A stretch of DNA of 64,000 bases, taken from NCBI RefSeq assembly GCF_001243895.1, contig NZ_LN851186.1:1935852-1999851 (forward strand), in the 5' to 3' direction. Numbering within the stretch: position 1 is the first letter of the stretch; each line of letters opens with the position of its first letter. Shown here piece after piece: positions 24,617 to 33,356 of the stretch. A program made the position numbers and the translations under genes. The DNA comes from Bacillus testis (lineage in GTDB: Bacteria > Bacillota > Bacilli > Bacillales > DSM-1321). Below the pieces are notes generated by a model. That model saw nothing but the letters and a program-made list of their open reading frames with translations. It did no database searches and had not been told where the DNA came from.

Positions 24617-25576
24617 ATGGACATGCATGCATTGAGCGAAGAAGAGAAACAGCATGTTTTTATGGAGCGAATCATTAATAATGAGAAAATCGAAGCCGAC
24701 GATTGGATGCCCACTGAGTATCGCGATACGTTGATCAAATTGATTTCCATGCACGGTATTTCTGAAATAATGGGCGCTTTGCCCGAAAAAGAATGGGTGC
24801 CGAGAGCTCCTTCGCTGCAAAGGAAGCTGAGCATCATGGCAAAAGTCCAAGATGAGATGGGCCATGGCCAATTATTGCTGCGCGTAACGGAAGATTTGCT
24901 GAAACCCTATGGAAAAGACCGCCAGGATATTATGGAAGACCTATTCTCCGGCAGGCTTAAGTTTCATAATGTTTTCCACATGCCGACAAAAACGTGGGCC
25001 GATGCCGGCATGATTGCCTGGCTGGTGGATGGCGCTGCCATCATGACGCAAACGAATATGTTAAATGCCTCATACGGTCCTTATGCCCGAGCGCTTCACC
25101 GCATCTGTGCGGAAGAAGTTTTCCACGCCCAGCACGGCGAGTCCATTGTTATGGCGATGGCGGAGGGAACTGTCGCCCAGAAGGAAATGCTGCAGGATTC
25201 CTTAAATCGTTGGTGGGAATCTTTGCTGATGTTTTTTGGGCCGGCAACCAAGGAGACTACCGGAACATCGAAGCAGGATATCACCATTAAATACAAGATT
25301 CGCAGCAAGACCAATGAAGAGCTCCGGCAGAAATTCCTGACCAAGTATATCCCCAGAATCCAAGCTTTAGGCCTGATCATCCCAGATCCTGCTCTGGCAT
25401 TCAATGAAGCGGAGGGCATATGGGAATATACCCAGCCTGATTGGAAGAAGTTCAAAGAAATTATTTCGAACAAAGGGCCGCGTTCCCAAGAGCGCCTCCG
25501 TCTCAGAAAAATTTCATACAGTGAAAATGCCTGGGTCCGGAAAGCCTTGCAAGAATCGTTTACGCCATCTTCTTAA
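24617..25576 (+). CDS. paaA: 1,2-phenylacetyl-CoA epoxidase, catalytic subunit A
   Basis: A 319-residue ferritin-like diiron subunit of the multicomponent monooxygenase that epoxidises the ring of phenylacetyl-CoA. Diiron ligand motifs are VQDEMGHGQ (about 80-88) and EEVFHAQHGE (about 170-179). The ring of conserved residues around PRAPSLQRKLSIMAKVQDEM is typical of PaaA. ATG at 24617 lies six bases after AAGGAGGG; the ATG at 24611 directly abuts that site. It is the first of paaABCD, and the next gene begins 16 bases after its stop. Length matches the family. Confidence 0.95.
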   Translation: MDMHALSEEEKQHVFMERIINNEKIEADDWMPTEYRDTLIKLISMHGISEIMGALPEKEWVPRAPSLQRKLSIMAKVQDEMGHGQLLLRVTEDLLKPYGKDRQDIMEDLFSGRLKFHNVFHMPTKTWADAGMIAWLVDGAAIMTQTNMLNASYGPYARALHRICAEEVFHAQHGESIVMAMAEGTVAQKEMLQDSLNRWWESLLMFFGPATKETTGTSKQDITIKYKIRSKTNEELRQKFLTKYIPRIQALGLIIPDPALAFNEAEGIWEYTQPDWKKFKEIISNKGPRSQERLRLRKISYSENAWVRKALQESFTPSS

Positions 25577-25592
25577 GGAAGGATCGGATGTT

Positions 25593-25943
25593 ATGGGAAA
25601 AGTTGATACATTCTATCGGGAATATGAAGTATTCAGCAAAAAAACAATGGATGGACCGTTTCAGCATCAATTCAGCCTTTTGGCGCCCAATCAGGACATG
25701 GCTTTAATCATGGCCCAGGAAAATTTCATGCGGCGTGAAGCGGTGGCGGATATTTGGATTGTGGAGCGGTCGGCCATCAAGGGATTGGAGCCGGAAGAAA
25801 AAAGAATGCTGAAGCGCCTCGATAACAAGTCGTATAGGACAACAAAGGGCTACGGCCATCTGCGGGTTAAGTGGCGGCAGTATGAGCAGAAGCAATTGGA
25901 CGAAAAAGAAATCATGTCATGGGGGGAAGACAAAACTCAATGA
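25593..25943 (+). CDS. paaB: 1,2-phenylacetyl-CoA epoxidase, subunit B
   Basis: A 116-residue small subunit that bridges PaaAC dimers in the epoxidase. YREYEVFSKKTMDGPFQHQF near the start, and LAPNQDMALIMAQENFMRRE, match PaaB, whose members have this short alpha/beta form. The ATG at 25593 follows AAGGAAGG; the long upstream extension of this frame overlaps paaA and is not coding. Its last codons overlap paaC in an ATGA arrangement. Confidence 0.92.
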   Translation: MGKVDTFYREYEVFSKKTMDGPFQHQFSLLAPNQDMALIMAQENFMRREAVADIWIVERSAIKGLEPEEKRMLKRLDNKSYRTTKGYGHLRVKWRQYEQKQLDEKEIMSWGEDKTQ

Positions 25944-26731
25944 ATGAAGCGTGTAAGAATGCACTAATAGATCTCTTGTTCCAATTGGCCGATGATGATT
26001 TTTTGTATGCGTTCAGAGGGTCTGAATGGTTAGGGTTGGTGCCGCATATCGAAGAAGACGTGGCTTCGGCATCCATCACCCAGGATAGCATGGGCCACTC
26101 GTCCATGTACTACTCCTTGCTTGAAGAGCTTGGTCTTGGCCCGGTCGATGTGTTATCGCATGCCCGCAAAGCAGAAGAACGGAAGAACTGCGTACTGGTT
26201 GAAAAAGCGAACGGGAGCGGCCATTATATGGAAGAACCCCATTACGACTGGGCATATGCTGTCTGCCGCAATTATCTCTATACGGTTGCCAAGAAAGTGA
26301 AAGTGGCCGCCTTGAAAAAAAGCGCTTATCAGCCTTTAGCGCATATTGCAGCTAAAGTGGAAATGGAATTGTATTACCACGAGGCCCACTGGCGGACTTG
26401 GTTCACTCAATTGGCCTGTTCGAACCAAGAAGCGGCCGAGCGGATGAAAAAGGCGCTGCAGCGTGTCATGGATGATTGGCACGATGTATTCTCTTTAGGT
26501 GCCCACAGCGAAAAGATTGTTTCCTGCGGGTTTCTTGTTTCCGAGAAAGAATTGCAAGCGAATTGGGAAGCAATCGTGCTGCCTCTCTTTAGCAAGTGCC
26601 GCCTCCATCTGCCCGCATCAGCCAATCCTCATCCGTTAAATGGAAGATTGGGTGAACATTCTGCTGATTTGAATATAGCATTGGCTATTTTAAGCGAAGT
26701 ATATCTGGCAGACCAGCAAGCCATCTGGTAA
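25940..26731 (+). CDS. paaC: 1,2-phenylacetyl-CoA epoxidase, structural subunit C
   Basis: A 263-residue ferritin-like partner of PaaA, which pairs with it to form the catalytic heterodimer. EEDVASASITQDSMGHSSMY (about 40-59) and MELYYHEAHWRTWF (about 142-155) are PaaC landmarks. The start ATG at 25940 overlaps the paaB stop by one base pair unit (ATGA), the usual coupling; the upstream ATG at 25919 is less likely. PaaC lacks a full diiron site in characterised homologues. Confidence 0.93.
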   Translation: MNEACKNALIDLLFQLADDDFLYAFRGSEWLGLVPHIEEDVASASITQDSMGHSSMYYSLLEELGLGPVDVLSHARKAEERKNCVLVEKANGSGHYMEEPHYDWAYAVCRNYLYTVAKKVKVAALKKSAYQPLAHIAAKVEMELYYHEAHWRTWFTQLACSNQEAAERMKKALQRVMDDWHDVFSLGAHSEKIVSCGFLVSEKELQANWEAIVLPLFSKCRLHLPASANPHPLNGRLGEHSADLNIALAILSEVYLADQQAIW

Positions 26732-26747
26732 GGAGGCGAATCAAGAC

Positions 26748-27254
26748 ATGTCCTTCACAAAGTTGCAGAATCAGGTAGCGGAAGGATTGCAACAGATAAT
26801 GGACCCCGAAATCAACACAGTTTCGATTGTTGACCTTGGCATGGTCGAGAAGATTGAAATCGGACAGCGCGAGGACGGTTACACTGTAAACGTCATTTTG
26901 CTGCCAACGTTTCTTGGCTGTCCGGCATTAGGGATTATAAAGGGCAACATCATCAAATCATTGTTCGCGCTGCCGGAGATTGCTTCGGCAACCGTACAAT
27001 ATGCCTATCATCCTCCTTGGACTTCGGACCGGATCACGCCTCAGGGCTTGCAGGGATTGAAAGCATTCGGCATTTCTGCTCCGCCGTCCATCAATGAAGA
27101 GGACGGTTCATGGGAAGCGGAATGCCCTTACTGCAGCTCCATGTATGTCACGGTGGACAATTTGTTCGGTCCGACGGCATGCCGAAGCATCCTGTACTGC
27201 AAGAATTGCAAAAATCCATTTGAAGTAATGAAGCCTATATCAAATTTAATGTAG
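26748..27254 (+). CDS. paaD: PaaD, Fe-S maturation-type accessory protein
   Basis: A 168-residue protein. The N-terminal MIP18/DUF59 domain (about 8-90) contains LQQIMDPEINTVSIVDLGMV. A C-terminal zinc-ribbon-like part has Cys126, Cys129, Cys145, Cys151 and Cys154. PaaD is needed for epoxidase activity in vivo, probably by helping insert or maintain metal clusters. AAGGAGG precedes the ATG. In proteobacteria PaaD is followed by the reductase PaaE. Here an EthD-like gene follows instead. Confidence 0.93.
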   Translation: MSFTKLQNQVAEGLQQIMDPEINTVSIVDLGMVEKIEIGQREDGYTVNVILLPTFLGCPALGIIKGNIIKSLFALPEIASATVQYAYHPPWTSDRITPQGLQGLKAFGISAPPSINEEDGSWEAECPYCSSMYVTVDNLFGPTACRSILYCKNCKNPFEVMKPISNLM

Positions 27255-27268
27255 AGGAGATAACCAAT

Positions 27269-27571
27269 ATGGTAAAACTGATTGCTTTATATAAACATCC
27301 CGAAAACAAAGAGGCTTTTGACGAGCATTATTTTAACGTACATGGACCGATTACTTCGAAGATTCCTGGATTGAAAGAAATGAAAGTCACAAAAATCGTC
27401 GGTTCTCCAATGGGCGGCGAAGGGAAGTATTATTTAATGTGCGAAATGATGTATGACAGCCATGAAGCATTGAAAGAGGGCATACGGTCGGTGGAAGGAA
27501 AAGCTTCCGGGAAAGACCTGATGGGATTTGCAGGAGATCTGGTCACCCTTATGATCGGTGAAGATGTGTAA
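27269..27571 (+). CDS. EthD-family dimeric alpha/beta-barrel protein
   Basis: A 100-residue protein of the EthD/YciI-like ferredoxin-fold group. It has YKHPENKEAFDEHYFNVHGP at the N-terminus, including the conserved His of the NVHGPI motif, and PGLKEMKVTK. EthD itself is an accessory of a P450 ether-degradation system; paralogues occur in aromatic catabolic operons. The gene sits in the slot where paaE stands in proteobacteria, but it has no flavin or Fe-S motif, so it cannot be the reductase. Role probably accessory or in handling a reactive intermediate. AGAGGAGA precedes the ATG, and the next gene starts at its stop. Confidence 0.8.
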   Translation: MVKLIALYKHPENKEAFDEHYFNVHGPITSKIPGLKEMKVTKIVGSPMGGEGKYYLMCEMMYDSHEALKEGIRSVEGKASGKDLMGFAGDLVTLMIGEDV

Positions 27572-28344
27572 TGGACTACCAATATATCGAGCATAAAGTC
27601 GAACAATCCATCGGGTTTCTTACACTGAACCGGCCGGAAAAACATAATGCATTGAACCGGGCGATGGTGGACGAGATTGTCCACTGTGCAGAAGCATTTG
27701 ACAGGGATAGCGGTGTTCGATGCATTTTTCTGTCAGCCAATGGAAGGTCTTTTTCAGCTGGGGCCGATATTGCGGAAATGCTCCATGACAATCCGATTGA
27801 TTTGGAACTTAGGAACCAATTTGCACAGTGGGACCGCTTGGAAGCTGTAAAGAAACCGATGATTGGCGCCGTAAAAGGGTTCGTCTTCGGCGGCGGTTTT
27901 GAACTTGCTCTCTGCTGCGATATCTTAATGGCCGCTTCGGGAACCGAGTTTGCTTTTCCGGAAGTGAATCTTGGGGTCATGCCAGGGGCGGGCGGCACCC
28001 AGCGGCTCACAAAATTGGTCGGTAAAAACAAAGCATTGGAATGGTTATGGACGGGAGAAAGAATCAGTGTGGAAACTGCTCATCGATATGGAATCGTCAA
28101 TCGAATCATTTCGCCTGAATTGCTGGAAGAAGAATCACTGCGCTGGTTAACGGCATTGACGGAAAAGCCGCCTCTTTCTCTAAGGTTCATTAAGGATGCT
28201 GTTCAAAAGGGGGCGGATGCCCCGCTGATGGAAGGCATGCAGCATGAGCGCAAGAATTTTTATTTGCTGTTTTCTTCGGAAGACCAAAAAGAAGGGATGA
28301 ACGCATTCCTGGAAAAAAGAAAAGCTCATTTTAAAGGGAAATAG
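27571..28344 (+). CDS. paaF: Enoyl-CoA hydratase, PaaF-like
   Basis: A 257-residue crotonase. Both catalytic Glu positions of a hydratase are present: in VFGGGFELALCCDI (about 105-118) and FPEVNLGVMPGAGGTQRL (about 130-147), which also carries the oxyanion-hole glycine. In the paa pathway the matching step is hydration of 2,3-dehydroadipyl-CoA. The start ATG overlaps the stop of the EthD-like gene. Assignment to PaaF rather than a general hydratase rests on the operon and on the presence of both Glu residues, in contrast to the next gene. Confidence 0.85.
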   Translation: MDYQYIEHKVEQSIGFLTLNRPEKHNALNRAMVDEIVHCAEAFDRDSGVRCIFLSANGRSFSAGADIAEMLHDNPIDLELRNQFAQWDRLEAVKKPMIGAVKGFVFGGGFELALCCDILMAASGTEFAFPEVNLGVMPGAGGTQRLTKLVGKNKALEWLWTGERISVETAHRYGIVNRIISPELLEEESLRWLTALTEKPPLSLRFIKDAVQKGADAPLMEGMQHERKNFYLLFSSEDQKEGMNAFLEKRKAHFKGK

Positions 28345-28355
28345 AGGTGACTTTA

Positions 28356-29129
28356 ATGTTCGAAACGATCCAATATGAACTGGATTGCCATACGGCTCGA
28401 ATCGTGTTGAACAGGCCCCAAGCATTGAATGCTTTTACAGCGGATATGAATAGGGAAATTGCAGAAGCAGTCAGGCTGGCTTCGCGCGATGAACAAGTAC
28501 GCTGTTTGATGATCACTGGCGCGGGGCGCGCTTTTTCTTCAGGCCAGGATCTTTCCCAAGTGGATGAAACGATGGATCACGGACAGGTGCTGAGGGATCA
28601 TTATGGACCGATGGTCAAAGAATTAATGAATTGCCAAAAGCCGATTGTGGCGGCAGTAAACGGGGTGGCGGCGGGAGCGGGTTTCAGCCTGGCACTTGCC
28701 TGTGATTTTCGGCTGCTGTCAGAGAGAGGTTCGTTTCTGAATGCGTTTATTAATGTGGGCCTTATTCCGGACTCGGGCAACTTGTACTATTTAAATAAAT
28801 TAGTAGGCCCTGCAAAAGCATTGGAAATGTCCGTATTGGGAGAAAAAATCTATGCTGAAGAGGCTTTAAGGCTGGGATTGGCCACCAAGGTGATCGCCGA
28901 GGAGGCGTGGCAGGAGGAAACGAAAGCGTTTTGTGACAGAATGGCTTTCCTCCCGACGAAAGCCATTGGACTAATAAAAAGGTCACTGAAGATGGCCGAT
29001 TCTCTTGGATTGGAGGATTATCTGTCAATGGAAGCGGAAGCGCAAAGAATCGCCGGGAAAACGGTCGACCATCAAGAAGGGGTGGCTGCTTTCATGGCAA
29101 AAAGAAAAGCAGTGTGGATCGGAAAATAA
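28356..29129 (+). CDS. paaG: 1,2-epoxyphenylacetyl-CoA isomerase, PaaG-like
   Basis: A 257-residue crotonase. The second acidic residue is an Asp in NVGLIPDSGNLYYL (about 130-143), and the first catalytic Glu of hydratases is replaced (GAGFSLALACDF). This pattern is typical of PaaG, the isomerase that expands the epoxide ring to oxepin-CoA. ATG at 28356 lies nine bases after GAGGTGA; the GTG at 28347 is part of that site. It is the last gene before a strong terminator-like hairpin. Confidence 0.88.
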   Translation: MFETIQYELDCHTARIVLNRPQALNAFTADMNREIAEAVRLASRDEQVRCLMITGAGRAFSSGQDLSQVDETMDHGQVLRDHYGPMVKELMNCQKPIVAAVNGVAAGAGFSLALACDFRLLSERGSFLNAFINVGLIPDSGNLYYLNKLVGPAKALEMSVLGEKIYAEEALRLGLATKVIAEEAWQEETKAFCDRMAFLPTKAIGLIKRSLKMADSLGLEDYLSMEAEAQRIAGKTVDHQEGVAAFMAKRKAVWIGK

Positions 29130-29153
29130 AGGGGCGAGGGCCGTCATAAGCCA

Positions 29154-29192
29154 AAAAATACGGACATGATGACGCTCGCTGTCCGTATTTTT
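29154..29192 (+). terminator. Internal terminator in the paa cluster
   Basis: AAAATACGGACA pairs with TGTCCGTATTTT (29154-29192 overall) and is followed by T. It splits paaABCD-F-G from paaH-J. Confidence 0.8.
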
Positions 29193-29210
29193 AATGAGGT
29201 TGGTTCAACG

Positions 29211-29244
29211 ATTGATTGGTGGAGGATGAACTCCACCAATCAAT
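29211..29244. repeat. 14-bp-arm palindrome, copy A of a dispersed repeat
   Basis: ATTGATTGGTGGAG (29211-29224) and CTCCACCAATCAAT (29231-29244) are exact complements around GATGAA, preceded by TTGGTTCAAC. Related but diverged copies lie near 48938-48990 and 57187-57235. In RNA it would form a strong hairpin ahead of paaH. Confidence 0.7.
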
Positions 29245-29278
29245 TAGGGAGAATTTATTTAGGGAAGGAATTGGGTAT

Positions 29279-30154
29279 ATGGTTAAAACCATCGTAGTCA
29301 TCGGAGCCGGCGTTATGGGCAGGGGGATTGCTTATGCATCTGCTTTAGGCGGATATGAGGTCTTCTTGACCGACGTGGATAGGAAGTCGTTGGACAAAGC
29401 GAGGCAGGAGATTGATAGCATCATTGAGCAATCGGTCGAACGGATAAAGATTACTCCTTCACAAGGCAAGGAAATCGAACAAAAGCTAGTTTACAGCATG
29501 GACCTCCGGCAGTGCCTTGCCACTGCAGATTTGGTGATCGAAGCAGTCCCGGAAAAGAAGAATATCAAACAAAGAGTGTTTCAGGAAATGGAACGATATG
29601 CCCCTGGCCATTGCCTGTTCGCAACCAATACGAGTACGATGAGCCCGACAGAGATCGGCTCATATGGCAAAAGGCCGCATAAGACAATTGCGATGCATTT
29701 CTTTAATCCCGTCCACAAAATAAATTTTATAGAAATCATTAAAGGATTGGAAACCGACGATGCAACAGTCGAAGAAGTGATTGGGGTAGCGAAGAGAATG
29801 GGAAAAGAAACAGCCGTGGTCAATGAATTTCCCGGTTTTATCACTAGCCGGATATCTGCACTTGTCGGCAATGAAGCATTTTATATGTTACAGGAAGGCC
29901 TGGGAACGCCTCAAGAAATCGACAAAGCGATCAAATTGGGCCTGAAATACCCGATGGGTCCCTTTGAATTGGTGGACCTCGTCGGTTTGGATGCCAGGCT
30001 TAACAATTTACTCTATTTGTATGAAAAACTAGGCGAAAAATACCGTCCAGCCCCGCTGCTGGAGCAATATGTAAAAGCAGGCCGGCTCGGCAGGAAAACG
30101 GGAAAAGGCGTATATGACTATTCGCAGGAGAATGAAAGAGGCGTCCACCTATGA
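29279..30154 (+). CDS. paaH: 3-hydroxyadipyl-CoA dehydrogenase
   Basis: A 291-residue 3-hydroxyacyl-CoA dehydrogenase. The Rossmann motif is VVIGAGVMGRGIA (about 6-18). The catalytic region is ATNTSTMSPTEI with AMHFFNPVHKINFIEI (catalytic His/Glu about 140-152). The C-terminal helical dimerisation domain ends GRKTGKGVYDYS. It oxidises 3-hydroxyadipyl-CoA to 3-oxoadipyl-CoA with NAD. ATG at 29279 follows AGGGAAGGAA. The longer frame from 29216 runs through the palindromic repeat and is not accepted. It overlaps paaJ by 4 bases. Confidence 0.92.
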   Translation: MVKTIVVIGAGVMGRGIAYASALGGYEVFLTDVDRKSLDKARQEIDSIIEQSVERIKITPSQGKEIEQKLVYSMDLRQCLATADLVIEAVPEKKNIKQRVFQEMERYAPGHCLFATNTSTMSPTEIGSYGKRPHKTIAMHFFNPVHKINFIEIIKGLETDDATVEEVIGVAKRMGKETAVVNEFPGFITSRISALVGNEAFYMLQEGLGTPQEIDKAIKLGLKYPMGPFELVDLVGLDARLNNLLYLYEKLGEKYRPAPLLEQYVKAGRLGRKTGKGVYDYSQENERGVHL

Positions 30155-31350
30155 AGGAAGTTGTGATCGTGGATGCTGTCCGGACACCGATCGGCCGCTA
30201 TAACGGCGCCTTGAAAAATGTCCGCCCCGATGATTTGGCGGCAGGAGCTATTAAAGCTCTTTTGAACAGAAATACGTCTGTACCGCTGGATCAAATCGAG
30301 GAAGTGGTGCTGGGCAATGCCAACCAAGCCGGTGAAGATAACCGCAATGTTGCCAGAATGACTTCTTTATTGGCAGGGCTTCCTGTTTCCGTTGCCGGAA
30401 CGACCATTAATCGCCTCTGCGGCTCCGGAATGGATGCCGTCATGTACTGTGCCCGGGCCATTGCGATGGGGGAAGGGGATATCTTTATAGCGGGCGGCAC
30501 TGAAAGCATGACGCGCGCCCCTTTAGTAACAAGCAAACCTCATCAAGCTTTTCCAAGGGGCAATATGGAACTGATCGATACCACATTAGGCTGGAGATTC
30601 ATCAATCCCCAATTGGATAGACAATACGGCACTGATTCAATGGCCAGTACAGCGCAAAAGGTCGCCGACCGTTACGGCATCAGCAGAGAAGAACAGGATG
30701 AGTATGCCTTCCTTAGCCAGCAAAGAGTTCAAGCTGCCTTGAGAAAAAATAGCTTCCATCCAGAAATCGTTCCTGTGGAATATACAGACCGGAAAGGCAA
30801 CCAAATGATCGTGGATCAAGATGAACACCCACGCCCGGAAACAAATCTGGAAAAACTCGCGCAGCTAAAACCGTTGATGGAAGGAGGCACTGTGACAGCC
30901 GGCAATTCTTCAGGAATCAATGACGGCGCATCCGTGCTACTTCTTATGAGCAGGGAGAAAGCAATTGAATTGGGCTTAAAGCCATTGGCGCGCTATGCAG
31001 GAGGGGCAGTCTCAGGTGTTGAACCTGCCATAATGGGAATCGGCCCTGTTTATTCAACCCGTAAATTATTGGCACGCACAGGAATAAGCATACCGGAAAT
31101 CGGCTTGATTGAATTGAACGAAGCGTTTGCTTCCCAGACGATTGCCTGCATGAAGCAGCTGGAATTGGATCCTGAAAAGGTGAACGTGAATGGAGGCAGC
31201 ATCGCTCTTGGCCATCCATTGGGAGCAAGCGGCGCAAGGCTTCTCACCACTCTCGTCCATCAAATGCATGCGGGCAGCATCAAGTATGGCCTTGCCACCA
31301 TGTGTGTCGGCGTCGGCCAAGGTGTTTCAGTATTGCTGCAGCAACCATAA
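30151..31350 (+). CDS. paaJ: 3-oxoadipyl-CoA thiolase
   Basis: A 399-residue thiolase II. The nucleophile Cys is in NRLCGSGMDAVMYC (about 86-99), the catalytic His in NVNGGSIALGHPLGASGAR (about 345-363), and the second Cys in GLATMCVGVGQGVS (about 379-392). VRTPIGRYNGALKNVRPDDL at the start fits the PaaJ/PcaF branch. It splits 3-oxoadipyl-CoA to succinyl-CoA and acetyl-CoA and also cleaves 3-oxo-5,6-dehydrosuberyl-CoA earlier in the pathway. The ATGA overlap with paaH gives translational coupling. Confidence 0.93.
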   Translation: MKEVVIVDAVRTPIGRYNGALKNVRPDDLAAGAIKALLNRNTSVPLDQIEEVVLGNANQAGEDNRNVARMTSLLAGLPVSVAGTTINRLCGSGMDAVMYCARAIAMGEGDIFIAGGTESMTRAPLVTSKPHQAFPRGNMELIDTTLGWRFINPQLDRQYGTDSMASTAQKVADRYGISREEQDEYAFLSQQRVQAALRKNSFHPEIVPVEYTDRKGNQMIVDQDEHPRPETNLEKLAQLKPLMEGGTVTAGNSSGINDGASVLLLMSREKAIELGLKPLARYAGGAVSGVEPAIMGIGPVYSTRKLLARTGISIPEIGLIELNEAFASQTIACMKQLELDPEKVNVNGGSIALGHPLGASGARLLTTLVHQMHAGSIKYGLATMCVGVGQGVSVLLQQP

Positions 31351-31459
31351 AAGACGAGGAAAAATAGGTTTATTTGCACCTCGGGAATCGATATAATGAA
31401 AGGTAACTTCCGTTATATCAGGAAAATATAGGTTATTCGTACCGGAAAGAGTGAAAAGG

Positions 31460-32341
31460 ATGGGCGCCAATACGCAATCAATGATTTTTACTATATATGG
31501 AGAGTATGTCCGTCATTATGGCAATAAAATTTGGATCGGAAGCTTAATTTCCTTACTGAAGGAATTCGGGCATAATGAACAAGGCGTCAGAGTCGCTATA
31601 TCACGGATGGTGAAACAGGGATGGCTGCAATCGGAAAAGCAAGGGAATAAAAGCAATTACTTTTTGACCGAACAAGGAATAGGGAGAATGGAAGAGGCGG
31701 CTAAGAGGATTTATAAACTGGCTCCCCAAAAGTGGGATGGCAAGTGGCGCATTTTGATGTATACCATTCCTGAAGAGAAACGCCAAATCCGCGACGAACT
31801 AAGAAAAGAATTATTGTGGAGCGGCTTTGGCAGCTTTTCGAATGCATGTTGGATTTCGCCCAACCATCTGGAAAAAGAAGTGCGGCTATTAATCCAGAAA
31901 TATCATATTGAAGAATATACCGATTTTTTTATCTCTGACTATATGGGTCCAAGAAATCCGTTGGAATTGGTGGAAAAAAGCTGGCCCCTTGATGAAATTG
32001 AAGAAAAATATGAAGCTTTCATTGCAACATACAGTCCACAGTATATCATTCACCAAAGCTCCATCCAGCGCGGGGAAATGTCCGATGGCGAATGCTTTGT
32101 GGAACTGACAAATCTTGTGCATGAATACCGCAAATTTCTGTTTATCGATCCCGGCCTGCCGAAAGAATTGCTTCGTTCCAGATGGAGCGGTAACCATGCT
32201 GCTCTATTGTTCAGCGAATATTATAAAATACTTGCAGGGCCGGCAAATCGCTTTTTCGAACAAATCTTCAGAGAAGGAAACGATCTCGGCCAGAAAGAAG
32301 ATTCTTACAATGCGGCCGAGCATCCTCTGATCGTTGAGTAA
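31460..32341 (+). CDS. paaX: PaaX-family transcription regulator
   Basis: A 293-residue PaaX-like repressor. The N-terminal winged helix covers about 5-75 with MIFTIYGEYV and GVRVAISRMVKQGWL. The PaaX central domain has KWRILMYTIPEEKR, and the C-terminal domain has FLFIDPGLPKELLRSRW. PaaX represses paa promoters and is released by phenylacetyl-CoA. The start could be GTG at 31451 or ATG at 31460; the latter has better spacing from GGAAAG. Candidate targets in this window are the palindrome at 23037 and the related half-site before paaA. Confidence 0.92.
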   Translation: MGANTQSMIFTIYGEYVRHYGNKIWIGSLISLLKEFGHNEQGVRVAISRMVKQGWLQSEKQGNKSNYFLTEQGIGRMEEAAKRIYKLAPQKWDGKWRILMYTIPEEKRQIRDELRKELLWSGFGSFSNACWISPNHLEKEVRLLIQKYHIEEYTDFFISDYMGPRNPLELVEKSWPLDEIEEKYEAFIATYSPQYIIHQSSIQRGEMSDGECFVELTNLVHEYRKFLFIDPGLPKELLRSRWSGNHAALLFSEYYKILAGPANRFFEQIFREGNDLGQKEDSYNAAEHPLIVE

Positions 32342-32390
32342 TAGACATAAAGCCTGTTCTATGAGGATTATTTAAAGGAGCAAAAAAGAG

Positions 32391-33356
32391 ATGAAAAGAA
32401 TAATAGAGCTATTGAAGATCAGCCGCCCGATCATCCAGGGAGGCATGGGCAATATCAGCAATGCTGCTCTCGCCGCTGCTGTATCCAATGCAGGAGGGCT
32501 TGGTACAATCGGTTGCGGTACTTTGCATCCCGACGTTGTGGAACAGATCATCCTTGAAACGAAGAATTTGACTGAAAAGCCCTTTGCAATAAATATTGCT
32601 ATTGGCGTAACCGATTACAGCAAGGAATTGGCAAGGCTTGCTATCAAGCACGAGGTGCCGGTTGTAACACTATCAGCCGGCAATCCCGGGCCGTTTGTTC
32701 CGTTCCTGCAGGAGCAGGGCATTACCGTCATGGCAGTCGTAGCCTCTGTCAAACATGCCAAAAAAGCGGAGCAGGCTGGAGTCGACATTTTGGTGGCTGA
32801 AGGCTATGAAGCTGCCGGCATTAATTCCAATTTGGAATTAACAACCTTCACACTGATTCCGCAAATCGTCGACCACGTCGATCTTCCGGTAGTAGCAGCC
32901 GGCGGAATAGGCGATGGAAGAGGGTTGGCAGCTGCCCTCATGCTTGGAGCTGAAGGGGTTCAATTGGGAACCAGGTTGATCGCCACGAAAGAAGCACCTT
33001 TTCATGATACATATAAGCAAGCGTTAATACGGGCACAAGGGGAAGAAGCCATTATTGTCGGCCGATCGGTTGGCAGGATAAGAAGAATTCTGCGCAATCC
33101 ATACGCAGAGGAATTGATGCTGGCTGAAAAGAATGGCATTTCGCTCCCTGATTTCAACCTGATGACAACCGAAAGCCAACATATCCTCGGCGCCATCCAA
33201 GGAGAAATGGATAAAGGATTCATCAATGGAGGCCAGGTCAGTGGGCTGATTTCAACTGTGCCTTCGGTAAAAGAACTGTTTGGAAGCATGATGGAGGAAG
33301 CTGAAAAGCAAATCAAAACGGTTTCCTGCGAGTGGGAGGAAATGGTCTCTGAATAG
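32391..33356 (+). CDS. Nitronate monooxygenase-like FMN protein (NPD/FabK family)
   Basis: A 321-residue TIM-barrel flavoprotein. It contains RPIIQGGMGNISNAALAAAV at the N-terminus, the FMN phosphate motifs VVAAGGIGDGRGLAAALMLG (about 165-184) and GAEGVQLGTRL. The nitronate-monooxygenase His in the barrel is not obvious here (GYEAAGINSN replaces the usual EAGGHxG), so substrate is uncertain: FabK-like enoyl-ACP reductases and other NPD enzymes share the fold. AAAGGAG precedes the ATG. Position, 50 bases after paaX, suggests co-transcription, but its link to phenylacetate catabolism is inferred. Confidence 0.82.
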   Translation: MKRIIELLKISRPIIQGGMGNISNAALAAAVSNAGGLGTIGCGTLHPDVVEQIILETKNLTEKPFAINIAIGVTDYSKELARLAIKHEVPVVTLSAGNPGPFVPFLQEQGITVMAVVASVKHAKKAEQAGVDILVAEGYEAAGINSNLELTTFTLIPQIVDHVDLPVVAAGGIGDGRGLAAALMLGAEGVQLGTRLIATKEAPFHDTYKQALIRAQGEEAIIVGRSVGRIRRILRNPYAEELMLAEKNGISLPDFNLMTTESQHILGAIQGEMDKGFINGGQVSGLISTVPSVKELFGSMMEEAEKQIKTVSCEWEEMVSE

